A DNA stretch of 18,324 bases from Flavobacteriaceae bacterium (GCA_947443815.1 CANEXR010000025.1:1-18324); one strand, 5' to 3'. Counted from the stretch's first letter, positions 7,802-15,012 are shown. Program-made: numbers and translations. The notes: a model not told the origin generated them from the sequence alone.

Positions 7802-7816
7802 CAAAAACAAACAAAA

Positions 7817-8413
7817 ATGGCATACGATAAATTTAATATCCTTACGAGTAGTGCAGTACCACTACCAATAGAAAATGTGGATACCGATCAAATTATCCCA
7901 GCACGTTTCTTGAAAGCTACCAAACGTGAAGCTTTTGGAGACAATCTTTTCAGAGACTGGAGATACAACGGAGATGATTCTCCAAAAGCAGATTTTGTAT
8001 TGAATGATGCAACTTACAGCGGAAAAATATTAGTAGGAGGAAAAAACTTTGGTTCGGGTTCTTCAAGAGAACACGCAGCATGGGCGGTTTACGATTACGG
8101 ATTCCGTGCGGTTGTTTCCAGTTTTTTTGCAGACATTTTTAAAGGAAACTGCTTGAATATTGGTGTTTTGCCAGTACAAGTGAGCCCTGAGTTTGCAGAC
8201 ACCATTTTCAAAGCAATTGAAGCTGACCCAAAAACAGAATTGGAAATTAATTTGGAAGCACAAACAATCACTTTGTTAGCTACTGGACAACACGAATCTT
8301 TTGCTATCAACGGATACAAAAAGAACAATATGTTGAACGGTTTTGACGACATTGATTATTTGCAAAACATAAAACAAGAAATTGTTGGGTTTGCCAATGA
8401 ACTTCCATACTAA
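7817..8413 (+). CDS. leuD: 3-isopropylmalate dehydratase, small subunit
   Basis: This is the swivelling small subunit that completes the LeuCD dehydratase. It has 198 residues, the normal length for the bacterial LeuD form paired with a separate LeuC. The start region PIENVDTDQIIPARFL (17-32) and the substrate-contact loop FGSGSSREHAAWA (78-90) are both intact. It is still in the same direction as leuC and probably on the same transcript, since I see no promoter in the cassette that separates them. A hairpin terminator follows about 25 bases after the stop, so the leuC-cassette-leuD unit ends here and not at leuB. Confidence 0.97.
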   Translation: MAYDKFNILTSSAVPLPIENVDTDQIIPARFLKATKREAFGDNLFRDWRYNGDDSPKADFVLNDATYSGKILVGGKNFGSGSSREHAAWAVYDYGFRAVVSSFFADIFKGNCLNIGVLPVQVSPEFADTIFKAIEADPKTELEINLEAQTITLLATGQHESFAINGYKKNNMLNGFDDIDYLQNIKQEIVGFANELPY

Positions 8414-8437
8414 GACAAAATCACTTTTAATAAAGAG

Positions 8438-8467
8438 ACCCGACAGCTTTTTTGAAATCTGTCGGGT
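8438..8467 (+). terminator. Terminator behind leuD
   Basis: ACCCGACAG (8438-8446) pairs perfectly with CTGTCGGGT (8459-8467) around a 12-base loop. A G-U pair (8437/8468) and an A-T pair (8436/8469) extend it on the plus strand. The following TTATAAAT is only moderately U-rich, so read-through into the next gene 18 bases later is possible. Confidence 0.65.
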
Positions 8468-8485
8468 TTATAAATGAAATAAGAC

Positions 8486-8788
8486 ATGATTTTAGAGGTG
8501 GCTATGTTGCACGTAAAAGAAGGTTCAAGCTTTCAATTTGAAAGTGACTTTGCAGTTGCCAGCCAATTCATAGCGTCGGTTCCAGGTTATGTTGGCCATA
8601 GTTTAAGAAAATGTATAGAGGATAAAAATAAATACCTGCTATTAGTTAATTGGGAGAAATTAGAAAATCATACGGTGGGATTTAGAGAATCTGATGCGTA
8701 TTTAGAATGGAAAAAATTATTGCATCATTATTATAATCCGTTCCCAGTCGTGGAACATTATGAAATGGTTTTGGAACATCAAAAATAA
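8486..8788 (+). CDS. Antibiotic biosynthesis monooxygenase (ABM) fold protein
   Basis: This is a 100-residue small alpha-beta barrel protein of the ABM family (dimeric ferredoxin-like fold). The pattern fits: an N-terminal strand ILEVAMLHVKEG, a helix ending in FIASVPGYVGHSL, the strand KYLLLVNWEKLENH, then the helix and final VVEHYEMVLE strand. Members range from quinol or polyketide monooxygenases to enzymes of unknown substrate, so no reaction can be given. It opens a four-gene block (ABM, two methyltransferases, acetyltransferase) between leuD and leuA, starting 18 bases after a terminator. The spacing to the next gene is 16 bases, which suggests co-transcription. I saw no promoter of its own. 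Confidence 0.85.
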   Translation: MILEVAMLHVKEGSSFQFESDFAVASQFIASVPGYVGHSLRKCIEDKNKYLLLVNWEKLENHTVGFRESDAYLEWKKLLHHYYNPFPVVEHYEMVLEHQK

Positions 8789-8804
8789 TTTTAAATCATA
8801 GAAA

Positions 8805-9509
8805 ATGAAATCAACTTTATCTGAAATACAACAGCGTTTTGACAATGAAGTAGCTCGTTTTTCCAATCTGGAAACGGGTCAAATCAGTACCGTTGATGCC
8901 ACTTTGAGTTTAGAATTATTGACGCAAGTGGCTAGTGCCTGTTGTCCTGATGCCAAACAAGTTTTGGATTTAGGCTGTGGTGCGGGTAATTATTCTTTAA
9001 AATTATTGGAACTTATTCCTGATTTTGATACCACTTTGATTGATTTAAGTCAACCGATGTTAGACAAAGCAAAAGAAAGAATTTTTAAAGTTTCAGAAGG
9101 AAAAATCACTACTATTCAAACTGATTTTTTGAATATGGAATTGCCGGACGAAACTTTTGATATTGTAGTGACAGGAGCAGCAATGCATCATTTAAGATCT
9201 GATGAAGAATGGGAAACTGTCTTCTCCAAAATATATAAAAGTCTAAAAAAGGGAGGCTGTTTTTGGATTTCAGATTTAATAAAACACGATCATCCTGCCA
9301 TTGATCAATTGATGTGGAAGCGTTATGCTGATTATTTAGAAGGTGTGGGAGGTAAAGCCTATCAAGAAAATGTATTTGCTTATATCGCCAAAGAAGACAC
9401 GCCACGTTCAGTGATATACCAATTGGAAGTTTTGAAAAAAGTAGGATTTTCATATGTTGATGTTTTGCATAAAAACAGTAATTTTTCCGTGTTTGGAGGT
9501 ATAAAATAA
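8805..9509 (+). CDS. Class I SAM-dependent methyltransferase (CmoA-like)
   Basis: This is a 234-residue cytoplasmic methyltransferase with a Rossmann-like fold. Motif I is VLDLGCGAG (53-61). The acidic ribose-binding position is Asp80 in LIDLS, TDFLN is at 106-110, and the motif IV region FDIVVTGAAMHHL is at 118-130. The C-terminal half (a helical insert, then KEDTPRS and a VLHKNSNFSVFG strand) recalls tRNA carboxymethyltransferase CmoA and its relatives. The key contacts cannot be checked here, and the substrate may be small or a nucleic acid. It sits 4 bases before a second, clearly different methyltransferase gene. Confidence 0.88.
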   Translation: MKSTLSEIQQRFDNEVARFSNLETGQISTVDATLSLELLTQVASACCPDAKQVLDLGCGAGNYSLKLLELIPDFDTTLIDLSQPMLDKAKERIFKVSEGKITTIQTDFLNMELPDETFDIVVTGAAMHHLRSDEEWETVFSKIYKSLKKGGCFWISDLIKHDHPAIDQLMWKRYADYLEGVGGKAYQENVFAYIAKEDTPRSVIYQLEVLKKVGFSYVDVLHKNSNFSVFGGIK

Positions 9510-9513
9510 ATTT

Positions 9514-10302
9514 ATGAAAGAGAACAAACACATACAAAGAGACGAGGAAGCAACTAAAATATTTGATAACAGAAGCCTTGCAAATGATTACAAAAATCTA
9601 GCACCTATTTTAAAACCAGGAATGAAAGTTTTGGATGTCGGTTGTGGAACTGGAGCGATTTCAAAAGATATAGGAGCTATAGTTGGAGTAAACGGAAAGG
9701 TTACCGGAATTGACAATACCGAAAGTTTCATTTTAAGCGGAAGAGAATCGTATAAAGACATAAAGAATTTAGAATTAATTCACGTTGATTTATTTGATTT
9801 CAATCCAGAAGAAAAATTTGATTTAATTATTTCGGCTAGAGTATTACAATGGTTGAGCAATCCAAAAGAGGCTTTATTAAAAATGAAATCACTTTTGAAA
9901 CCAAACGGTCAAATTTCAATTTTGGACTATGACCATACGAATCTAGATTGGAATCCGTCACCGCCAGAAAGTATGCAAGCTTTTTACGATACGTTCTTAA
10001 AATGGAGACACGATGCTGGAATGAACAATAGAATTGCCGAAGATTTGCCTAAATTATTAGAAGAAGCAGGATTTCATGCTATAGAAAAAATAAATTCGGA
10101 TGAACTTTATAATGATGAAAGAGCAGATTACAAATCGAAAATAGGCATTTGGTCAAAAGTTGCAGGTTCGCTACAAATGGTAGAAGAAGGGTATTTAGAC
10201 AATGAACTTCGATTGAAAGCTATTGAAGAATACAACCATTGGATAGCAACCGAAGCAATTTCTATGACCATGAAGTTAAATGAAGTGCGAGGAAAAATAT
10301 AA
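9514..10302 (+). CDS. Class I SAM-dependent methyltransferase (UbiE/Methyltransf_11 type)
   Basis: This 262-residue protein has motif I VLDVGCGTG at 39-47, the ribose-binding acidic Asp67 in TGIDNTE, an acidic VDLFDF region, and motif IV FDLIISARVLQWL. The last third is helical, with an unusual Trp-rich stretch (LDWNPSPPE, LKWRHDAG), and would shape the substrate pocket. The substrate is unknown. It shows no close similarity to the methyltransferase just upstream outside the SAM-binding core, so this is not a recent tandem duplication. Codon use looks more AT-rich than in the leu genes. The gene is packed tightly between its neighbours, 4 bases behind one and 10 bases ahead of the next. Confidence 0.88.
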   Translation: MKENKHIQRDEEATKIFDNRSLANDYKNLAPILKPGMKVLDVGCGTGAISKDIGAIVGVNGKVTGIDNTESFILSGRESYKDIKNLELIHVDLFDFNPEEKFDLIISARVLQWLSNPKEALLKMKSLLKPNGQISILDYDHTNLDWNPSPPESMQAFYDTFLKWRHDAGMNNRIAEDLPKLLEEAGFHAIEKINSDELYNDERADYKSKIGIWSKVAGSLQMVEEGYLDNELRLKAIEEYNHWIATEAISMTMKLNEVRGKI

Positions 10303-10312
10303 AATTATAAAG

Positions 10313-10825
10313 ATGGATTTCAAACCCTGCACGATTAAAGATATTGATAGCATTTTTGAATTTTATGATATGGCTATTGCCTTTCAAAAGACGAAATTCA
10401 ATAAGCAATGGCAAGGATTTGACAGAGTGCTAGTAGAAAAAGAAATTGCTGAAAATCGGCAATGGAAAATTATAATTAATGATGAAATTGCTTGCGTATT
10501 TGCCATAACATTCGAAGACGAAAGCATTTGGAAAGAGAAAAGCAGAGACAAGGCCATTTATTTTCATCGAATAGTAACGCACCCAAAATTTAGAGGCCAT
10601 CATTTTATTGAGAAAATAATAGTTTGGGGATTGACGTTTGCAAAAGAAAAAAAATTGGATTTTTTGAGAATGGATACATGGGGAGACAATCTGCCTTTAA
10701 TTAATTATTATCAAAAATGTGGTTTTAATTTCCTTGGAATCATAACTCCCGATTATGAGGGTTTACCCAAACATTATGAAGGAATAACTTTAAGTTTATT
10801 TGAAATTGAAGTAAAAAAGTCTTAA
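10313..10825 (+). CDS. GNAT family N-acetyltransferase
   Basis: This is a 170-residue acetyl-CoA-dependent acetyltransferase of the GNAT fold. The acetyl-CoA loop is in YFHRIVTHPKFRGHHFIEKI, with the usual R-x-x-G-x-G/A pattern relaxed to RGHHF. Motif B is LINYYQKCGF, followed by the last strands. The substrate cannot be told. An earlier in-frame ATG at 10280 would overlap the preceding gene by 23 bases. I prefer 10313 because MDFKPCTIKDID starts right at the first GNAT strand and leaves a 10-base spacer. It is the last gene of the block between leuD and leuA, and a heptad-rich inverted repeat begins at its stop codon. Confidence 0.85.
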   Translation: MDFKPCTIKDIDSIFEFYDMAIAFQKTKFNKQWQGFDRVLVEKEIAENRQWKIIINDEIACVFAITFEDESIWKEKSRDKAIYFHRIVTHPKFRGHHFIEKIIVWGLTFAKEKKLDFLRMDTWGDNLPLINYYQKCGFNFLGIITPDYEGLPKHYEGITLSLFEIEVKKS

Positions 10826-10961
10826 TGTCAAATGTCGAAAGTCATAAAGAAATAAACAAAAAACATAATCTATAGATTATTGAATTATTAATAAAGAAAT
10901 CAAGTACAAAAATTAATCGTCATAAAGCCTTATGACTTTAAGACATTTGACTTTAAGACAT
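10824..10961. repeat. Inverted heptad-rich repeat before leuA
   Basis: The left arm has three tandem 7-base units: AATGTCA, AATGTCG, AAAGTCA (10824-10844). The right arm runs 10930-10961 with units TTATGAC, TTTAAGAC, ATTTGAC, TTTAAGAC, and GACTTTAAGACAT occurs twice, 15 bases apart (10934-10946, 10949-10961). The arms are inverted copies sharing TTATGACTTT and ACATTTGAC. GTCATAA/TTATGAC (10919-10936) forms a local hairpin. The spacer includes a 16-base perfect palindrome, ATAATCTATAGATTAT (10865-10880). No clear promoter for leuA was found here. Confidence 0.75.
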
Positions 10962-10969
10962 AGAAAGAT

Positions 10970-12493
10970 ATGGGAAAAAGAAAAATTGAAATAATGGACA
11001 CGACACTTCGTGATGGTGAACAAACATCAGGAGTATCCTTTTCTGCTGCAGAAAAATTAACCATTGCGCAATTGTTGCTAGAGGAATTACATGTTGATCG
11101 TATCGAAATTGCTTCCGCTCGTGTGAGCGAAGGAGAATTTGAAGGCGTTAAAGGAATTATGTCTTGGGCTGAAGAAAAAGGATATACTTCCAAAATAGAA
11201 GTTTTAACTTTTGTTGACGGAGGGCTTTCGATAGATTGGATGAAAAAATCTGGTGCTAAAGTTCAAAATTTATTGACCAAAGGATCACTAAATCATTTAA
11301 CCCATCAATTAAAAAAAACACCGGAACAGCATTTTACCGAAATTGCACAAGCGATTGCACTCGCCCAAGAAAACAATATTGAGACTAATGTTTATTTGGA
11401 GGACTGGAGTAACGGAATGCGAAATTCTCCTGAATATGTTTTTCAATATTTAGATTTTTTAACGCAACAGCCTATTAAAAGGGTTTTACTTCCCGATACT
11501 TTAGGCGTATTAATCCCATCCGAAACCTTTGAATTCATTTCGAAAATTATAGCACGATATCCAAATACCCATTTTGATTTTCATGCACATAATGATTATG
11601 ATTTGAGTGTTGCTAATGTAATGGAAGCCGTAAAAGCTGGAATCCAAGGATTACACGTTACCGTAAACGGAATGGGAGAACGTGCTGGAAATGCACCACT
11701 TGAAAGCACGGTTGCCGTTATTAATGACTTTTTGCCGCAAATAAAAATCAATGTAAAAGAATCCTCTTTGTACTCTGTGAGTAAACTGGTTGAGACTTTT
11801 ACTGGTTATAGAATTCCTGCCAACAAACCTATTGTTGGCGACAATGTTTTTACACAAACAGCTGGAATTCATGCGGATGGAGACAATAAAAACAATTTGT
11901 ATTTTAATGATTTACTTCCAGAGCGTTTTGGAAGAAAGCGAAAATATGCTTTAGGAAAAACATCTGGAAAAGCCAATATTGAAAAAAACCTTCAGGAATT
12001 GGGTTTAAAACTCAATCAGGAAGATTTAAAATTAGTTACCCAAAGAATTATTGAATTAGGAGACAAAAAAGAAACCGTTACCAAAGAAGATTTACCCTAT
12101 ATCATCTCTGATGTTTTAGACAGTCAAACCTACGAAGAAAAAATTGTGGTCGAATCGTATGTATTAGTTCATGCCAAAGGAATGCGCCCTTCAACAACAC
12201 TTTGTTTGAAAATAGACGGAGAAATCATTGAAGAACACGCACAAGGTGACGGACAATTTGATGCATTCATGAATGCCTTAGGAAAAATATACAAAAGTAA
12301 AAAAATGACTTTACCTAAGTTGATTGATTACGCAGTTAGAATTCCACCGGGAAGTAGTTCGGATGCTTTATGCGAAACGATTATCACTTGGACCAATAAC
12401 GGAAAGGAATTCAAAACAAGAGGTTTGGACTCTGATCAGACTGTTGCCGCAATTGTAGCTACACAGAAAATGCTGAATGTAGTTCCACAATAA
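10970..12493 (+). CDS. leuA: 2-isopropylmalate synthase family protein with regulatory domain
   Basis: This DRE-TIM metallolyase-family enzyme is expected to condense acetyl-CoA with 2-oxoisovalerate, the first committed step to leucine. It has 507 residues. The N-terminal TIM barrel has MDTTLRDGEQT (9-19), the metal-binding HAH (205-207) in FDFHAHNDYD, and GMGERAGN (234-241). A C-terminal alpha-isopropylmalate synthase regulatory domain covers roughly 390-505 and may give leucine feedback. The related enzyme citramalate synthase (CimA) has the same architecture and cannot be excluded by eye. The position directly before leuB favours LeuA. The first ATG is chosen because the DTTLRDGEQ motif follows within ten residues. 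Confidence 0.82.
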   Translation: MGKRKIEIMDTTLRDGEQTSGVSFSAAEKLTIAQLLLEELHVDRIEIASARVSEGEFEGVKGIMSWAEEKGYTSKIEVLTFVDGGLSIDWMKKSGAKVQNLLTKGSLNHLTHQLKKTPEQHFTEIAQAIALAQENNIETNVYLEDWSNGMRNSPEYVFQYLDFLTQQPIKRVLLPDTLGVLIPSETFEFISKIIARYPNTHFDFHAHNDYDLSVANVMEAVKAGIQGLHVTVNGMGERAGNAPLESTVAVINDFLPQIKINVKESSLYSVSKLVETFTGYRIPANKPIVGDNVFTQTAGIHADGDNKNNLYFNDLLPERFGRKRKYALGKTSGKANIEKNLQELGLKLNQEDLKLVTQRIIELGDKKETVTKEDLPYIISDVLDSQTYEEKIVVESYVLVHAKGMRPSTTLCLKIDGEIIEEHAQGDGQFDAFMNALGKIYKSKKMTLPKLIDYAVRIPPGSSSDALCETIITWTNNGKEFKTRGLDSDQTVAAIVATQKMLNVVPQ

Positions 12494-12556
12494 AATTGGC
12501 AAAAAATAACTATAAAAAAAAATTAACATAGAATATACTAACCTAACACTGATATA

Positions 12557-13618
12557 ATGAAATTTAATATTGCCCTTTTAGCAGGAGACGGAATTGGACC
12601 AGAAGTAGTAAATGAAGCCGTAAAAGTTTCCGATGCGATTGCAAAAAAATTCAATCATGAAATCAATTGGACCCCAGCACTTACAGGCGCTTGTGCAATC
12701 GATGCCGTTGGCGTTCCTTATCCAGACGAAACGCATGACATTTGTATGGCTGCTGATGCTGTTTTATTTGGAGCTATCGGACACCCAAAATATGATAATG
12801 ATCCAAGTGCTCCTGTGAGACCTGAACAAGGCTTATTATTAATGCGCAAAAAACTAGGGTTGTTTGCCAATGTGCGTCCTACATTTACATTCCCATCATT
12901 GATTGATAATTCGCCTTTAAAAAGAGAACGTATCGAAGGAACTGATTTGATTTTCTTAAGAGAATTAACTGGAGGTATTTATTTTGGCGAAAAAGGAAGA
13001 AAAGACGATGGAGAAACTGCCTTTGACAACTGTGTTTACACCAGAGCCGAAGTACAACGTTTGGCAAAAAAAGGATTTGAATTAGCCATGACACGTAGCA
13101 AAAGATTGTGTTGTGTAGACAAAGCCAATGTATTAGAGACCTCACGTTTATGGAGAGAAACAGTACAAGCTATGGAGAAAGATTATCCGGAAGTTACGGT
13201 AAGTTATGAGTTTGTTGATGCAGTTGCGATGCGTTTGGTACAATGGCCAAACTCCTACGATGTGTTAATTACAGAAAACTTATTTGGAGATATTTTAACG
13301 GATGAAGCTTCTGTTATTTCGGGTTCTATGGGATTGATGCCATCCGCATCAGTTGGAGAGCACACCTCATTATACGAACCAATTCACGGTTCTTACCCGC
13401 AAGCAACTGGATTGAATATTGCTAATCCATTGGCAACTATATTATCTGCTGCCATGATGTTTGAAGATGCTTTTGGTTTAAAAGACGAAGCAGAAGCAAT
13501 TAGAGCAGTAGTTAACCAATCACTAGAACAAGGAATTGTTACCGAAGATTTAGCTTCAAAAGGGGCAAAAGCCTATTCCACTAGCGAAGTTGGCGACTGG
13601 TTGGTTGCTAATTTGTAA
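12557..13618 (+). CDS. leuB: 3-isopropylmalate dehydrogenase
   Basis: This NAD-dependent oxidative decarboxylase converts 3-isopropylmalate to 2-oxoisocaproate, the precursor of leucine, using Mg or Mn. It has 353 residues, typical for LeuB. Visible signatures are LLAGDGIGPEV (7-17), the substrate arginines around 97, 107 and 135 (RELTGGIYFGE from 135), the catalytic Lys189 in VDKANVLE, and the metal-binding Asp221, Asp245 and Asp249 (NLFGDILTDEAS). The nucleotide-binding loop reads EPIHGSYPQATG where many LeuB have HGSAPDIAG; as far as I recall this is normal for Bacteroidota. It is 63 bases behind leuA and is the last gene of the leu series, followed by a strong terminator. Confidence 0.97.
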   Translation: MKFNIALLAGDGIGPEVVNEAVKVSDAIAKKFNHEINWTPALTGACAIDAVGVPYPDETHDICMAADAVLFGAIGHPKYDNDPSAPVRPEQGLLLMRKKLGLFANVRPTFTFPSLIDNSPLKRERIEGTDLIFLRELTGGIYFGEKGRKDDGETAFDNCVYTRAEVQRLAKKGFELAMTRSKRLCCVDKANVLETSRLWRETVQAMEKDYPEVTVSYEFVDAVAMRLVQWPNSYDVLITENLFGDILTDEASVISGSMGLMPSASVGEHTSLYEPIHGSYPQATGLNIANPLATILSAAMMFEDAFGLKDEAEAIRAVVNQSLEQGIVTEDLASKGAKAYSTSEVGDWLVANL

Positions 13619-13644
13619 ATTATAGAACAAAAAATCATTCTTCT

Positions 13645-13674
13645 GCTCCTCTCCTTCGGAGAGAGCGGGGGGGG
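13645..13674. repeat. GC-rich hairpin and G8 tract
   Basis: A GC-rich patch sits in AT-rich DNA. CTCTCC (13649-13654) pairs with GGAGAG (13658-13663) around TTC, and an eight-G run follows (13667-13674). It resembles short GC-rich intergenic repeats I recall from flavobacteria, but that is from memory only. Confidence 0.45.
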
Positions 13675-13684
13675 TGAGAAAACA

Positions 13685-13716
13685 AAAAAGGTGTCAATTT
13701 TCATTGACACCTTTTT
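13685..13716. terminator. Bidirectional terminator between leuB and the RRM gene
   Basis: AAAAAGGTGTCAA (13685-13697) pairs perfectly with TTGACACCTTTTT (13704-13716) around a 6-base loop. An A-run on one side and a T-run on the other make it work on both strands. It lies between two convergent genes and should serve both. Confidence 0.9.
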
Positions 13717-13736
13717 ATATATTGTAGAAAAAAATA

Positions 13737-14093
13737 TTAATATCCTCCTCTGTTTCCACCACCACGGTTGTCTCCACCACGGTTGTTTCCACCATAACCT
13801 CCGCGTGAATCTCCACCACGGTTGTTATTAAAACTTCTTCTTTCGCCTTCTGGTTTTGGCTCAGATTTGTTTACTACAATTGCACGACCTTGAACAGTAG
13901 CACCGTTTAATTCGTCAATTGCTTTTTGAGCTTCGTCATCATTTGGCATCTCAACAAAACCAAATCCTTTACTTCTTCCAGTAAATTTATCAGTGATGAT
14001 TTTAACTGAATCAACTGCTCCGTAAGCCTCAAAAGACTCTCTTAAATCTGCTTCCTCAATACTGAATGGAAGGCTTCCAACAAAAATATTCAT
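13737..14093 (-). CDS. RRM-type RNA-binding protein with RGG tail
   Basis: This 118-residue protein binds single-stranded RNA. It has one RRM domain at 1-78, with RNP2 IFVGSLPF (3-10) and RNP1 KGFGFVEM (42-49); the aromatic side chains that stack on bases are present. The tail from about residue 85 is low-complexity Gly/Arg/Asn with repeated RGG-like units (GGDSRGGYGG, GGDNRGGG). This is the architecture of cyanobacterial and Bacteroidota Rbp proteins, often linked to cold response or mRNA handling; the role here is not shown. It has a consensus promoter and a very short leader, and stands alone as a transcript between two terminator regions. Confidence 0.93.
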   Translation of the reverse strand: MNIFVGSLPFSIEEADLRESFEAYGAVDSVKIITDKFTGRSKGFGFVEMPNDDEAQKAIDELNGATVQGRAIVVNKSEPKPEGERRSFNNNRGGDSRGGYGGNNRGGDNRGGGNRGGY

Positions 14094-14116
14094 ATGTACT
14101 TATTTAAATAATACAA

Positions 14117-14145
14117 CAAATGTAGTCTTATTTTATTCTAATCAA
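14117..14145 (-). promoter_or_regulatory. Promoter of the RRM protein gene
   Basis: On the minus strand TTG (14145-14143), an 18-base spacer and TACATTTG (14124-14117) match the Bacteroidota consensus at both boxes. The leader would be about 15-20 bases, which fits a highly expressed small gene. Confidence 0.8.
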
Positions 14146-14168
14146 CTATAAATAAGCATATTTATAAT

Positions 14169-14200
14169 TTTTATTTTTTTATAAAACCAAAAAAATAAAA
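14169..14200 (-). terminator. Weak AT-only hairpin behind the lipoprotein gene
   Basis: A 12-bp perfect inverted repeat (14169-14180 with 14189-14200) is made only of A-T pairs with an 8-base loop. It lies downstream of the lipoprotein stop but also upstream of the RRM promoter. In DNA this AT-rich it may be chance. Confidence 0.25.
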
Positions 14201-14247
14201 TTAAAAGTATAAAACAGCCTTTTAAAAACTATCAAAATATACCTAGT

Positions 14248-14727
14248 TTATTGTGCCTGTGAACTTACCGGGACTTTATAGAAAACACCTTGTTGAAAAT
14301 TTAGTACTGGTCCAGCCAAAGGATTATCAAGCGTGTTTTCTGCGTTAAATTTAAAGGTTCCAGAAACGGTTTTATTTACTGCATCATATTCGGTTATTAC
14401 AATTTGCCCATCTCCTACTCCGAATCCCGTATTGAAAATAATAGTACCACTAGAATCCGTAAGCTCATAAATTACTTTTTTAGAATCACTTGTTCCCAAA
14501 AAATAAATTTGAGCGGCAGTGGAAGTTGTTTTTAAAGTTAATTTTTCATTACTAGTGTATCCCACAATTTCTAATGATCCATTAGCAGCAAGAGTAGCTT
14601 TAGAATCGATTGCTCTCCAAAAAACATTGTCTTTCATACCCTGTAAAGCAGGAGTATTAAATTTCACATCTTCCTGACAAGAAATAAACAAGGACAAAAT
14701 AAGTAGGGATTGAAATACTTTTTTCAT
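14248..14727 (-). CDS. Small lipoprotein (DUF6252-like)
   Basis: This 159-residue exported lipoprotein has a signal peptide MKKVFQSLLILSLFISC with the lipobox cysteine at residue 17, followed by QED. The mature part is rich in beta strands and Ser/Thr, with KDNVFWRA at 32-39 and a C-terminal GTFKFNAEN strand. These features resemble the flavobacterial DUF6252 family, a group of unknown function, so the family name is tentative. It is probably anchored in the outer or inner membrane facing the periplasm or outside. It has a weak candidate promoter upstream and is not in an obvious operon. The lysine-rich start and good signal peptide fix the start codon. Confidence 0.8.
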   Translation of the reverse strand: MKKVFQSLLILSLFISCQEDVKFNTPALQGMKDNVFWRAIDSKATLAANGSLEIVGYTSNEKLTLKTTSTAAQIYFLGTSDSKKVIYELTDSSGTIIFNTGFGVGDGQIVITEYDAVNKTVSGTFKFNAENTLDNPLAGPVLNFQQGVFYKVPVSSQAQ

Positions 14728-14748
14728 AAATGAATCTTTTTAAAGAAA

Positions 14749-14783
14749 CAAAAGTAAATTATTTACACTAAAAAACGGAACAA
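14749..14783 (-). promoter_or_regulatory. Candidate lipoprotein promoter
   Basis: TACTTTTG (14756-14749) fits TAnnTTTG on the minus strand. A TTG lies at 14783-14781, but the 24-base spacer is one longer than the accepted range. Confidence 0.4.
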
Positions 14784-15012
14784 TTTAAAGTAAATTACTA
14801 CCAATCAATTACTCTAAGCCTATAATTTCAATAATAGCTAAGCCAACTCCATCGTTTTTAATATAACCGCAGCGTCAAAACATATCAGCACTAAATTAAT
14901 CTTTTATGGTATAAAAAACAAACCTCCTATTCTAATGAAAAAGAGCCGTTTAGACGAACTAAAAACAAGAAAACACAAAGTAGTTTACTTTGATAAAAAG
15001 AAAAAAAATCAA

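Noticed and set aside
9112..9537. 141-residue ORF opposite the first methyltransferase gene
   Set aside because: It lies wholly antisense to a clear methyltransferase gene, has no recognisable motif, and its composition follows from the complementary codons.
10280..10312. Earlier start for the GNAT gene
   Set aside because: It would overlap the previous gene by 23 bases and add a lysine-rich stretch without similarity to the GNAT fold; the ATG at 10313 fits better.
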